Below are positions 48,561 to 61,572 of a DNA stretch of 64,000 nucleotides, piece after piece (positions within the stretch are counted from its first letter, which is position 1; each line of letters begins with the position of its first letter). The position numbers and the translations under genes are program-made. Location: NCBI RefSeq assembly GCF_019097595.1, contig NC_080712.1, positions 23,874,646 to 23,938,645 on the forward strand. Direction: 5' to 3'. Source of the DNA: Hemibagrus wyckioides (Eukaryota > Chordata > Actinopteri > Siluriformes > Bagridae). The notes beneath the pieces were generated by a model that did no database searches, was not told where the DNA came from, and saw only the letters and a program-made list of their open reading frames with translations.

Positions 48561-50567
48561 TCTTTAGTGGGACTTCTTTAATTTAAATTGTTTTGTTTCT
48601 GCATATTACAACACAACACTGTGGTGTTTTCTATCTTCGACCGTGGAATGGTGTAACAGGAGACTTCAGAGTCACTTGTGACACCATTCCAAGTAGAAAA
48701 CGCTCTGAGGTCTTGATTGGCTGATCCCAGAAGGCACTACTAATGTTTCAATTATTTATTGCCCTAGAAAAAAAGGTACTAAAAAGGTCTTGGTTGTTTT
48801 TAGTATATAAATGTACACAAATGTTTCTGTTTATCTCAAGAAGTTCAACAGCAAGTGAATTTGATAGATGTGCCACATTTTAAACTCATATCCTGACTTT
48901 CGGCTCAAAGAACATCCTCTCGTGATGAGGTCTTGATAATAAAAAAATGGTTTCCATTTTTAATTTTTATGATTAGAGATGGGAAATTATTGGTTTAGTT
49001 CAGAAAGAGTTTGTGTTTCAATATGGTCATAAAATTAGTGAACATTTTTAGTTAAAAAAATTAGGGCAACTTATTTTCAATAACAATAAAAAAAAATAGG
49101 AAAAAGTATAATTAATATTTTTAAAACCTATATTCAGGTGCTTAATCTTTTTATGTAATTTTAGGAGATCAATTTGGATATATAAAATATATAAACCACA
49201 TTTTTATTTAATAAATAAATTACGATTTGTGTATTTTTTCTTTTTTTTTTTAGAATTTTTAAGAATATAATTTATGTCTCTATCTTATAAATTATATTAC
49301 AGATTAGGGATTTCAGTTTTAAGCTCGAGATAATGTCTAAATATAAGACTTCAAGATGGAACATATTTAAGAAGCAGCCGCAGTTTCTTCTTGTAACCAT
49401 GTTGTGTGATAGTCCGTGGATGTGGAAGCATTTTATTTGGATAGTAGACAGGTCCAGCAGTGTCAGTTACCATATGTGAAAAGTCAGCAGTGTTTCTTCT
49501 CACGGGTAATATTTGGAACAGTTGGAAGTTGTGCTAAACAACAACAAAGTGTTTTATAAATACAATAACAAAGTGGAGATGTTTTCATCAAGTGATAATT
49601 TGTTCTATGTTTAGAGCTGTGCAGCTGAAAAACACCAGAATACTTAAAGCTTGATTTACTGCAATGTTGGAGAAGGTGCAAAACAGCTCAGTGGCCATAG
49701 AGCCACAACACACAACAACCAGACAGAACTGCAGCTCAATCCACAGACATCAGCAAGATTTATTTTAATGAGGACAATGAGAAGTGCGGCTTACATAAAG
49801 AGCAGAAATGAACGGAAAACAAATAACAGGTGGTGCTCTTACACAGTGTGTGATTGAGAGTGGATATGTGTGTTCTCAGTTTGTACTATTCTTGATGACA
49901 AGATGTTGTCATCAGTATTTATGCTTTGTTAAGCTTTATTAATCATAAAGCCTGTAAAAAGGAACAATGTTTTGTTCTAAACGATGAAAAAAATGCTTTC
50001 AAATGTAATACCCTTTAATATCCCCTTTCGTATCTTATTACTATCACTATACTTATAACAACAATGCAAATTATGATTATTATTGAATTTCCAAACTAAA
50101 AACGAGGGAGAGTCTCTTTGTACCAAATGGAATAGTTAATCCTGCAGTTCCTGCTTGCATTTGACTTGTCTGTCTTTTTAATAGCTGGAGAAAGGCTTGA
50201 GCAGTAACATGTAAACAGTCAGAACAGCGCAAAGTAAACAGTCATTAATCCAGTCGCTGACACACATTCCTCCTTCTCCATTTCTAAAAACATGTGTATG
50301 ATTGCCCCATGCAGCTTCTGTACACAGACTGTCTGTTGTCTGAACAGCAAATCCTAGACTCCTACGTTATCAATCTTTACTGTGTTCCTCTACCATGATG
50401 TGGGAAACATTAGTACACTAACGAGGAGGTAATGATGAGATCCAAATAGACTCTACACTGAGAATGAACCCAAGATGGGTAGGGCTTATAATATTAGTCT
50501 CACTGAGACACAGGCATACACACACAATCACATGACTGAATAATGGAATGAGATCCAGAATATACAC

Positions 50568-50572
50568 ACACT

Positions 50573-50602
<30 letters not shown>
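50568..50602. repeat. CA microsatellite
   Basis: About 15 CA units. Confidence 0.88.
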
Positions 50603-50604
<2 letters not shown>

Positions 50605-52025
50605 TAACGCTGCCTGATTCCTTGGCCGTCACACTCACATCTCCTAAGTGTAATAAAGACTCCATGACCAAAGAGTTTGACAAGGGTCTGGAAGAAGATC
50701 TGAGTGCAAGCCTGTTTGTGGGTGAGACCGAGTTTGTGTGTGACTGCATGATCCACACAATTCCTAGAAATGACTGTGACCATTTTGATTCCAGTTCGAC
50801 ATGCTACGCCAACCCAAAGAGAGCTGCTTATTAGGAAGCAGAGACACTATTTGATGTCTAGTTATGGAGATGGCAGCTCATATAAAGCATTCTTTAATAT
50901 TTAATTCTTTAATAATATGTGCTCAACATTTCTGGGTTAATTAGAGGCCAGTTAATAGAGTGCATGTCCAACAGCTTTAGCACAAAGTAACCAAATCATG
51001 ATTATAGACGTGATTTTATTTCAATGACTGCACACATTCTGAGGGGGATTTGCTTTGCTGGGTTGCTGTCAGTGAGGGTCAGGAGAGGGTCAGTGCAGAT
51101 ACAGGAAACAGGGTGCTGTGAGGCCCAGTAGGACATCTGATGTCTCTTCGAGCTAGACACAATAGCTAGACGATCACTCAGCAATGAATGAATTTACTTA
51201 TGCTTTTTGGTGCATGTTATAGAGTGTTACAGGAATTACATCATTTTTTTAGGCCATTCCAGAAGATTTATTCAATCTAAAGGCAACAGGATTTTTAACA
51301 GCTTTTGGATTATTACAAAAAATAACCTCTGTTTAGAATTCTTTCATGTTTTGTTCATCGAGATAATCTTCATAAATGCACAACTTTTATGAATTAAATA
51401 CAATCTAAAGTCTAAATACAATCACAAGAAATAAAAAGCTAAAGTTAGTCTCTAAACAAACTGAATGAATAAAACGTTTGAATTATTTTGCGAGAGTGTG
51501 AGTGTAAACACAACAAGGTTGTAGTAAATGAGTTTTTCTGTCCAGCATGATGAAGGTTAACACCCCTGACAACATCTCTAGTCCCACTTGTAAGCAACTG
51601 CCTTTTTCAAGATACGCAAAAGCCTAAAAAATCCTGCGTGGGGTTTTACTGATGTGTTTTGTGGCACAGAATAAAATGTGAAAATATCTTGAGAGTGTGT
51701 TAACCACAGATCTAATTTCAGGCATTTAAGTAAAAACCCATTCAAAAAAGCCATTGACTTAGGGACAATGGAAACAGAGGCGCAAAAATGCTACCTCATT
51801 TATTTTAAGACTCATTCCTGCAGCTCTCTAGTCTCCTGTAAGTCCACCACTATGTCAGCACTCCAAATAACTACATGCCCTTATGCTGCTTAATCTAGGA
51901 TATCAGTTAGTATAAAGTCAACAGCATCTCTGGGTGCTTACATACGTTTTCATTTCTCCATGGAACATGAACTACTTGTGTTTTGGTGACCGCTGTTATT
52001 GCATTTAGCTTCCCGTCCTGTTGGT

Positions 52026-52092
52026 CTGACATCGGCATCGGGTTTTCCTGACATCGGGTTTTTTCTGACATCAGCATCGGGTTTTCCTGACT
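52026..52092. repeat. short minisatellite
   Basis: Three imperfect tandem units of CTGACATCGGCATCGGGTTT type. The middle unit lacks the GCATC insert. Confidence 0.8.
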
Positions 52093-52529
52093 TGTTTGTT
52101 ATGAGTCTCAAACTTCACAGTTGGCAAAGGGTGCCAATACATCTAACCTGGTTAACAAAGTTTGGGTCCTGCAATGAGCACAGTGAGAGCTGAAACACTG
52201 GCCTGAATGTTTTGAAAGTGCTGAGAGGAAGAAAGCTGCTTGCAGAGCTTTAGTCTCTACACAAAATGCTCTGTAATGTGAGGGTCTCACAGGGGGCTGT
52301 TACTGGGTGCCTGAAGGTTCAGTGGCTTCTGCTAAAACTATCAGAGTGAAACACGGACACAGGCCAGCTTGCTAAATGACTAGCCGTAAATATGAAATCA
52401 ACAATCGCGACTGAACTTCTCATCCTCTTCATAAACCACACACACACACACACTTAAACATGCTACACAGAAAGATAGCCAACAGATCTAACCTCCAAAC
52501 TCTGTAGCTTCAATTACAGCAATTAAACT

Positions 52530-52600
52530 TACAGTCACTCTAACTCACTTTCACTAACCACTTTATCCTTGTCAGGGTTGCGGTAACCTTCAGCCAACTT
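52530..52600 (-). mobile_element. SINE-body fragment
   Basis: The words CACTTTCACTAACCACTTTA and TCAGGGTTGCGGTAACC match the tail side of a common teleost repeat (the ACTTTATCCTGGTCAGGGTCGCGG type). It is a short fragment with uncertain family membership. Confidence 0.35.
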
Positions 52601-52679
52601 CATAAAAATATGCAAAATAATCTGCCACATAAAATTGATGGGATTTAAGCCTACAGAGACCATATAAAATTTTATTTTA

Positions 52680-52790
52680 ACACATTATTTTTTAAACGCT
52701 GTCTCAAAATTATTGGCACCCCTTCACCTAATATTCGGTGAAGCCTCAAGGATTAACACCATTGGCTTGCTTTCTGTAACAATATAACCC
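52680..52790 (+). mobile_element. decayed Tc1-like terminal fragment
   Basis: It contains CTCAAAATTATTGGCACCCC followed by TTCGGTGAAGCCTC, words typical of the ends of a teleost Tc1 subfamily. It is short and has no coding remnant, and the assignment rests on these words only. Confidence 0.4.
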
Positions 52791-54214
52791 ATGTGTACAG
52801 GGTCTTGGATGCAGAACATCAGATATATTTTACAGGCTTTTAATCCAGAGATACAGAGTCTTGAGATGATCAACCCTTAAAACATTGTATTGTCATGAGT
52901 TCCCTGCCTGATCATTTCTACTGTTTCTGAGAGAAAATCTTAAAAACATATTCTTATAAGAATGATTTTGGTTAAAGTAAAGGTAAATGAGTGAAATAAC
53001 AAATTTATCATTGTGTATATTATGCCTGTATTTGACTGTGACTATCTGTCTATGAGAAGATAAGAACTTTTAAAGTATTTGTGCTCTGAAACAAGCCAAG
53101 CTTGAAATCTTTCCCATAGCAGTAAATGAATGTAACCAACAAGATATATTGTAATAAGGCACAGTAACATTTTTTGTAATACATTAAAACAAACCAGTGG
53201 CATATAATATTAGAGGAATATACTATATCAGTGCATATTTTAATGACTTCAGTATGTTTGGAGCTGAACACTAGGTATGTGAACATCAGAAATATTGTGT
53301 TGGATTTTCAGGGACATCTTCTGGCACACTGAGGGTGAACTTTGTAGCTACAAGGGAAATGCTGTATGAGTACATCAGTCATATTTAATCAGTTCAGTAT
53401 TTTATATCTGATTAAAATGAAGCTAAAATAAAATCCTCTGCAAAGGCAATGCATTTCTAGTTCTGTGCATACAGTCTCATATTAGTGAAGTCAATGTTAC
53501 AGCAGACATAAATTCTATTAAACCTGGTCTAAAACATCTCCAAAACTTTCAGTGTTTACAGTGAGACTTCCAACATGAAATGATTATGAGGACTAATGCA
53601 TAAGGATTACATTTAGCACTGGTGAGTTTGTTGATGGAAATGTGTTCAGCTTTTGTCATTTATATTTTAGCTGACCACACAGTAAAGCTTTTAATCTCTT
53701 TGACTACGACATTAACAGTGTTCCTGTATGTGTGGAGCTGAAAACTCCTACCTGCACTGCAGAGGCCTGGTGTGGATAATTCGGCAAAAACGCTAACAGG
53801 ATCCTTGTGGTAACCCCTATATTCCTTTTCCGCTTGAAAGCTCACACATGTGAGTGAGAAATTATTTCGCCTGCTTTTTGAGGGTGGACATGTTTTTCAT
53901 TTATAAACTATCATCTTAAACTTTCAGAAATCACTTAATTGCTAGCATTTACACGAATTGTGGTTTTTGGTTCATAATATGGATGTTAGCAATTAAATGT
54001 TATTTTTGGATGATTCATAACTTTCAACATGTTTCAGGCAAAATATAAAGAGATAAACAAAAAAAAAATTATTTAATTGCTTGTTTTTTGGTAGGGTTTT
54101 TTGCATGGTATCTATTTAATAGTCAGGCACAGTGTGTTTTTAAATCTGTATTTGCTTTTAAATAAATATTTATGCTACTGTAGCATAATTTCCTTTGTGG
54201 GATTAATCAAGTCA

Positions 54215-54220
54215 TATATA

Positions 54221-54272
<52 letters not shown>
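54215..54272. repeat. AT dinucleotide array
   Basis: An uninterrupted TA run for most of its length. It is the first of three AT blocks in 54.2-54.6 kb. Confidence 0.9.
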
Positions 54273-54275
<3 letters not shown>

Positions 54276-54296
54276 TTACTAGTGACTTTATGAACA

Positions 54297-54338
54297 CATC
54301 TCTCTCTCTCTTTATATGTAAGAGAGAGAGATGTGTGT
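54297..54338. repeat. short hairpin of CT and AG runs
   Basis: A CATCTCTCTCTCTC run is followed after a short TATATGTA loop by an AGAGAGAGAGATG run, giving a small palindrome between two AT arrays. Confidence 0.6.
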
Positions 54339-54368
54339 GTTACATGAATGGGACATGTTTTTAATTTA

Positions 54369-54372
<4 letters not shown>

Positions 54373-54452
<80 letters not shown>

Positions 54453-54463
54453 GTTATGAATTA

Positions 54464-54505
<42 letters not shown>

Positions 54506-54516
54506 TAATTCATAAC

Positions 54517-54547
<31 letters not shown>
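54373..54547. repeat. AT array containing an inverted repeat
   Basis: The unique words TTTAGTTATGAATTAAAC (54449-54466) and GTTTAATTCATAACTAAA (54503-54520) are perfect reverse complements. Each is flanked on both sides by TA runs, so the whole block can fold into one long hairpin centred near 54484. Confidence 0.85.
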
Positions 54548-54555
<8 letters not shown>

Positions 54556-56479
54556 ATATATACATGATATTTAAACTACTTAAATATCAAAAATCAGTTC
54601 ATTGCTAACATCATTTATGGATTTTGGATCGTCATTAACCAGCTGAACTGTTACTTTATATAACCTTGTTGATTGCAGTAATTAGAGATTTCATACCTTG
54701 TAACTAATCCACCCTTTTTCCCTCTCAATCCTACAGCAGTCGCTTAATTTGGGCATAGTCAAGGAGCACTTTGTATAGTAGAGTAGTCGCCATCACATTT
54801 TTAACACTTAGCCCCAAGCACTCTGTTTGTAATAAAATGGATGTTTGAATAGTGCCATTTGAGAAGCTGCTAAATCAAATGACCGCCGAGCACCAAAGAC
54901 TAAAACTGGCTTTCATTATAACTTAATAGTCTGTTTTCACGCCATTCACATTCACTTTGGGTCTTATTGGATCCAGCTGAGGTTAATCATCCAACCATGA
55001 AGATTTCATGGCCAGATCACAGATGAGCCATGCCACCATGCCAGACACTGTGGCATCACCCATGCCTGCCTGCATTATAGTCACCATGTGTGTGTTTTTC
55101 TTTACACATCACTGAAGATTAAGACACTCGTTTAATGCAAAGCTTTAATATGGTTAGAGTTTTTGCCTTGATGCATTTGTTTCTATTTAGATAAGCACAT
55201 ATTTCCTCCACTGTCTGTATGCTTCAACATTCTCCATGGTGTTTATGTTCAATCATGCAACAGATAGTCATCAAAGGAGCTGGGCCTGAATCTCAGAGCA
55301 TACTTATATGGGTATGTAACTGGGCTCTCTTTATTCTCACAATCTCTCCTATCTGCCTCTATCTAAAGATGGCTTTTCCTGTGAGAAAACCTTCCTTTAT
55401 TAAAAAATTATTAGATTACTAAGTTCACACCCTCACCCTCTACATGACAGCTACACATTATATGCTGAGTATCTAACAGTGCAAATTATACCTAGGTTCG
55501 AAAAGACAGGAAAAAAATTTGTTTCTTTTGCTTATTAAAGATTTTTTCTGATATTTGTGAGGTTCACTGCAATCTCCTGAAAGAGTGAGGTTTCATTTCT
55601 CATGGTAGTCTCGAAGGAGGACCAAAACCATGCTGCATTCCTGTCTACACTGGGGCTGAGATACGATCTTAAGATGTATGTAGATCTGAGATTTCCCTCT
55701 GGAAAATATACCCAGTTGGCAATTTGTCTCAGAGAGTTAGTACCAGACATCCAATTAAGATTTTGTTTGACATACATTTGTACATTTTTATAATGTTTGA
55801 CTATTTTGGATTTTATTTTTCAGCATAAATATCCGGATGGCATCTATACCAGGTGCAAGGCTTTATACGCTTAATCACTTTCAATTACCTTTAATAGAAA
55901 TATGTATATGTATTTTATTTTATTTCCAAGCCATAGTTATAAAGATAATAGATAATAAAGATTCCAGAACTGTAACTGTGATTCATGAAATTTGGTCCAG
56001 TGTAGCAAGACTGACACGAGCCCAAACTCGAACGTACAAATTTATGATATCAAATGATATCAGCTAAATATTCCTTAAGCCTGACGGCTGCACACACATT
56101 TGCTGTGTCTTATATAAATATAATCCCACTGTACCAGTAGGAAAGTGGTAAAAACTGTAACAATATTTAACTACAGACAAGAAACAGTGTCCGCTTGGCT
56201 GAGTTATATTTCTTCTCCTTTAACTTTGAAATGTCAGCATGTACCTAATATAACAGACCGAAAAGATTGGCTCTCATTTTCTATATCCTTAAATGGTGCA
56301 TTCGGAGGCCCCTACAAATTTTCCAGTAGTGATGGAAGCTAAAGTAAAAAAAGCAATAAAGTGCCTTATGACATTCAGCCTTGTTACTGCCCATGGAAAC
56401 AAAGAGATGTTTTTTTTTTTCGCTGTGAAATAGTGTCCTGGAAATGTGTCACTCGCCACAGTGTCTGTCTCTGCTTCTA

Positions 56480-56482
<3 letters not shown>

Positions 56483-56526
<44 letters not shown>
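56483..56526. repeat. CT microsatellite
   Basis: About 21 CT units. Confidence 0.9.
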
Positions 56527-56529
<3 letters not shown>

Positions 56530-56847
56530 CTCTCACTATTTCTATCTAAGTCACTCACACTCATATGCATATATAACATGATCACACATGTTGGCTTATA
56601 TCATTCCTGGATTCAGAGGGATCATAGTGCAAGTCTGTTGTCATGGCTGTGCCACGTTTCAATAAATACGGGAGGCTCCTTTTCCGGCATGAGGACTCAC
56701 AACCTCTGCTCTCTTGACCTCAGGTCACTGTCACGACCTTACCTTAACTGCTGAGGGTCTGCTCTGTCCAATCAACAACAAAAAAGCCAGGGCAACAAAT
56801 GCCATAGTGGGTATGGGTCCGGTTTTTGTTATTTATAAAGAAGGTCT

Positions 56848-57005
56848 TTAAAAGAAGATCTTGCTGCAAAAAGATTCCAATAAATAAAAAGTCCTTTTTC
56901 TTTTAAAGAGATTTCAAAAAGATTTCAATAAATAAAAAGTCCTTTTTCTTTAAAAGAAAAAGGACTTTTTATTTATTGAAATCTTTTTGCAGCAAGATCT
57001 TTTAG
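56848..57005. repeat. compound inverted repeat with a perfect 37-bp palindrome
   Basis: The bases 56915-56951 are the exact reverse complement of 56953-56989, with one central base (56952). A further left copy of the arm (56849-56906) matches the reverse complement of 56951-57004 with one mismatch and a 3-base insertion. The structure is therefore arm, partial arm, inverted arm, all carrying the word AATAAATAAAAAGTCC. Confidence 0.85.
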
Positions 57006-57507
57006 ATATTCAGTACATTTTTCTATAGTTGTTATATCTAAAGATTCGATGTAACTTTGTTCAGGATCTAGAAGGCAAACCCTTGAGAAATTGTAGACGA
57101 CTGTCTTATAGCCAGGTCTGTAGGCAGAATCAAAATGATATTGAAATCCGCACTGCAGAAATGTCTATAAATGTAATATCTCACAATGAAGTTTGTCTAG
57201 TACATAAAATGCTTTTTTCTCTCTGTCATGTTATCCTTTCATTCTCCCATAAACTGCTCTGACTCCTGTTAGACCATTTCATTTTATTGAGTTAAATATT
57301 TTTATTTCCAGGAAAGCCGAGTTGCCTGCTACATGATACTATGACATCAATAAAATAGTTAATTCATTATGCTTGTAGTATGCTATTAATGAGAAACATT
57401 ACACAATACAGCATCATAAAATTGAAGTAGTATTATTATAGCCAAATAAGGAGGTTGTAACTTAACACAATCAGCTAATGTTACAGCAGTCAGTAAAATG
57501 AAGTGTT

Positions 57508-57510
<3 letters not shown>

Positions 57511-57586
<76 letters not shown>
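57511..57586. repeat. AT dinucleotide array
   Basis: A pure TA run of about 75 bp. Confidence 0.9.
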
Positions 57587-57588
<2 letters not shown>

Positions 57589-58673
57589 TTTGCATTTAAC
57601 AAACCACCAGTTACCCCCAGTCAGTCACATTTATATAATGGCTTACAGCATAAACTCACACATTTACCTCATAGCTGTGTGAGGCTATATATGTACATTG
57701 CATGCTTCTGAGCAATAGGTTTGGCAGCCTGTAGCGTGGCGTCTCCTGAGCGCTAAACATAATGGACAATTATGTCTATTGGCAGCACTATAGTGTTCTC
57801 CTCAGCTGCTCCGAGGTTAGTTGAAAAACACTCATTACTGCTGAAGGGTGTTGGAATGCACGTTTTTTTTCTTGTGAAGTAGACTATATATTTCTATCAT
57901 GTTATAAGGATGTTTCTGTATTGAGGTAGAGATACACACTGATATGCTGATGGAGCTTACATCGAATATTTCTTTGGACGGAAGGAGTCTCAACAAAAAG
58001 AAAAAAACAACAACAAACAACGAAAAAAAAAGCCCGTTAAGAGATTTGTTGTGCTCTCACCACTGATGACTCATTAGGCAAACCCTTTCACAGCGATACC
58101 ACAAACCACGCAACCATGTAAGCGTACACCAGAAATAGTACTCACCATGGAAAAAGGGCTAATGTAGTATAACGTAGAACTTTATCGAGATTTATTTCTA
58201 TTTAGCTATCTCTCTGAAATCTGTCGGTCTCATGACACCGGTTGTATCATATAAACATTCTCATAACAAACGCCATCAGAGACTGAAGCCCTTCAACAGC
58301 AGGTAATGATTTATTATCTACATAATGCAGAAGGAAGTGTTTACACCTAATCCGCCCTAATGGAATAACAAAATTTCTTGTTGCGGCTATCGCTGTCTAT
58401 TTAAACTACAGTTCACTGGCACAATTTAACAAATAGTTTCCACATTTGGAAGATAGTGAGATCCTGGCCATGCTGCAGACAGTTCACCAGGTGGACCGTT
58501 GTAAAAGAACCTCTGGAAAGGAAAAGACTTTTGCAAAGTGCTCAGCCAACAAAGAGACATTGTGCTCTTTACCATAATGATAGTAATTTGGTTCTGGCAG
58601 CTGCCTCATATCCAGGAAGATCTCCAAGAAATGTGCAATTTTAGTTTGTAATAAAATATATAACAGATGATAT

Positions 58674-58684
58674 GGGGGGGGGGG
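58674..58684. repeat. poly-G run
   Basis: A homopolymer of 11 G. Its exact length is error-prone in sequencing. Confidence 0.8.
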
Positions 58685-59494
58685 TGATAGGGAGAATGTG
58701 GTCATCTTTAAATAAGTTTAAATGAAAGAAGCTAATTTTCATTACCAAAACAAGTATTATTTGTGGAGCATTGTGTGATGTTTTCTCAACTGGATTCAAA
58801 GAAAGTGTGTATAACTTTAGTATATTAGTGTGTGTAACTACAGAGGAATGCATGTCAGAAACAGTGACTAATCAAACAACACAATTGTTTCCAAATGCAA
58901 TTTCCAAAATCTCTAAGTAAACTTTTTTATATGGCCGTGGATCAGCCCTGTTCTCCAAACTCCAAGTAAACTTCATATAAGTGTTTTGCTGGCTGCTCTT
59001 TCACTTGCATGTGTTCTAATTTTTGTGAAATCGGCCTCCATCACTTACAAGGTTTAGCTGGTTGACTTCCAATAACTATTTAATCTTCCAATTGGGAGTT
59101 CTACATTACAAAGTGTTTGCATCAAGGATCATCTATTTTATGCATGTTTTGCACTTTGGATAAGATCACAAGGCACACACACACACACACACACGCTGGT
59201 GGAGCATCTGTGAAACTCTTCTGGAGGCTTTAGCAAGTCTTTTGTGGTCTGTGTAAACCCTAAACTCCATCCAGGGCTGACAGGGTCAGCAATGATTTCC
59301 CTCCCAGGCATTTAGCCTCTGCGCCTGTGTCTGCAGCTTTGAGGAATGGAGGCCCTTAGCATGATGTGAAAGGCATGATGGGTAGGTTTTGTGGAATGAC
59401 TGAAATAGATGATATCGTGCTGTGGGTCATGGATGGTATGCTGATGGAGAGATGCTTCTGAATCACAGAAAAGCACTACTGTGGATACCCGGTT

Positions 59495-59496
<2 letters not shown>

Positions 59497-59562
<66 letters not shown>
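59497..59562. repeat. AG microsatellite
   Basis: About 32 AG units with one AAAG interruption. Confidence 0.92.
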
Positions 59563-59565
<3 letters not shown>

Positions 59566-59720
59566 GTAAAGAAGGACTATGAGTTAAGTGGTTAGGTGAT
59601 AGCATGCTGAGTGTGCAGGGGGCCTCTGTAGGTAGGGCACATTCAGGGTCACTCCAGATCAATACACACAGCTACCCAATACTCCCTGCTCTCTCTGGGC
59701 TTTTATTACTCAAATACAAC

Positions 59721-59815
59721 CCTCTCTCTCTCTCTCTCTCTCTCTCATACACACTCTCTCTCATACATTCTCCCTCATACACACTCTCTCTCATACACTC
59801 TCTCTCTAATACACA

Positions 59816-59849
<34 letters not shown>
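59721..59849. repeat. CT array with CATACA higher-order units
   Basis: CT runs are punctuated by CATACACTCT/CATACATTCT words roughly every 16-20 bp, then return to a pure CT run. Confidence 0.9.
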
Positions 59850-59850
<1 letters not shown>

Positions 59851-60617
59851 GCATGCTTACATACCAAGCTTCCTCTGCTGTGCTCAGTCTATGGTTTGTG
59901 GTTGTGCCGGACGCCGGGGGTCTTTAATTACAGCTATTAAAGTTCAAGGCATTATCAAATGCTCTGCAGCTTTATAGCTTCATAAACACTCTGCTCTGTG
60001 GTATCCACCTGTTGCTTCAGCCACAAGCTACAGTCACACTAGAGGGCTCTTTAGACTAGATAACACAGAGCAGAGCTCGGCCTACTGAATAGCTTCCACT
60101 TTTTAGCCTTTTACTGATGCCTTTAAAAAAACGGTTCTGCTGATTGTAAGAGAAAGTAATGATTTTACAAGACTAGTGGTTGTAGTGACCTAGATCTTTT
60201 CCATATTTAGCAGATACTCACTTCACCATTTTTGCTATTCAAAACACAGCAACCTCAAAATCAAAAACAGACTGCTGAAACTAATCATTATTAAAAAAAC
60301 AAACAATTCTATTTTTTTTTACTGCTTATTATTTATGTTTTAGACTAGTTGTAGACTAGTTGCTTATTAATTCTGATTAGGTTGTCGAAACAAACATACG
60401 TTCCATTATTTTCATGACTGTATGAATTTGTAAATGCGCAGTTGTAAATGCTGTTAAATTGGATGATATATGAGATGCTAAATTCATGAAACAGATGACA
60501 GGCCACAACCACAAATGATGTGTGGCATCCTCTCACATCCCTCTTCAAATTAAGCCCTATTTTTACCTTATGTGCCTGACAGTCTTGCCAAAAATATGAC
60601 TGTGAGCTGGGTTATCA

Positions 60618-60785
60618 TGCACTCTTAGAAAACAATGTAGCGCAAAGGTTCTTTGGATGGTTAAGGATTCTTATCTTCCTACTCAGACCCCCTCTGATAG
60701 GAAAACCATCTGCTGTAATGTTCTACAGAGAATCTTAAAGAGTTCCCCCAGAGAGACAAAACCTTTAAGGGGTACTAGATGGAAA
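60618..60785 (+). repeat. MITE-like dispersed repeat
   Basis: It contains CTCTTAGAAAACAATG, AAAGGTTCTTTGGATGG, TTCTACAGAGAATC, TTCCCCCAGAGAGACAAAA and CCTTTAAGGGGTACTAGATG. This word order matches a short repeat widespread in teleosts, from memory. No coding sequence. Confidence 0.5.
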
Positions 60786-61397
60786 CTTGTACTTAAGTCT
60801 GCCGCTTGAATATATTATGTGCTATTTGCTCTGGATCTATTTGACCCAGTCTTTCCTTACCCACTACCTCTTGCCACAGTGGCCCTTGCCGGGGTTCCAT
60901 GAGATGAGAATCTACTTGAAGAAATTTTAATCTTTAACAATGAATGGGTTTGTTTGAATTTTCTCTCTATGCAAATGGAAAACCAGTGCTTTCTATTAGA
61001 GATTATTCCACGTGCTACACCTTTTTTTTTGCTGTGTTGGGAAATAAACTTTCAGGAAAATGGTCAAGTGAAGAAAATGCACGTGTGCAATAAGATTCAG
61101 TATGTGGTAGTTATTAAGACTGTAAAATGTGCTTATGATTAGCACGTTCTTGAAAAAAAAAGAAAAAATATAAAATACCTAAGGCTTCTTTGCTTTGTCA
61201 ATCTGGAGGAACTGTAATATCTGAATATATCAGAATATCAGAATGTATAAAATAGTAGAACTGCTATATGAACTAGAGAACATTTTTGTTGAGACTGCAG
61301 TTTTATCTACCTGTGAGAAGTTTTTTACATATTTTTGATGGATAAATGAGTACTGAGTGAGAGCCTTCTGGTCTTCCAACTGGCTTAGTTTATATAA

Positions 61398-61572
61398 GTT
61401 TACGGCATTTTGGCAGGTGCCCTTATCCAGAGTGTCTCATTTTTCTCAGCTTTTGAGGGTTAAGGGTCTTACTCAAGGGCCCAGCAGGGACAGTTAAGTG
61501 AGCCTGGGATTCGAGCTCATAACTTTCCAGTCAGCTGTCCAGTGTCTTATCCAGTGAGTCACCACTTCACGA
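61398..61572 (-). mobile_element. tRNA-derived SINE, second family
   Basis: On the minus strand the head reads GACTCACTGGATAAGACACT (box A-like) and GAGCTCGAATCCCAGGC (box B-like). It is followed by the conserved GGGCCCTTGAGTAAGACCCTT and TCTGGATAAGGGCACCTGCC. This SINE body is very common in teleosts. Short related fragments with the TTATCCAGAG word lie at about 985-1036 and 19970-20000. Confidence 0.65.

Noticed and set aside
50622..50834. 70-residue plus-strand frame with balanced composition
   Set aside because: It lies next to a CA repeat, has no homology I can recognise and no flanking exons.
54101..54364. Frames with runs of Ile-Tyr, Leu or Ser over the simple repeats
   Set aside because: They are translations of AT, AAT and CT microsatellites, not genes.
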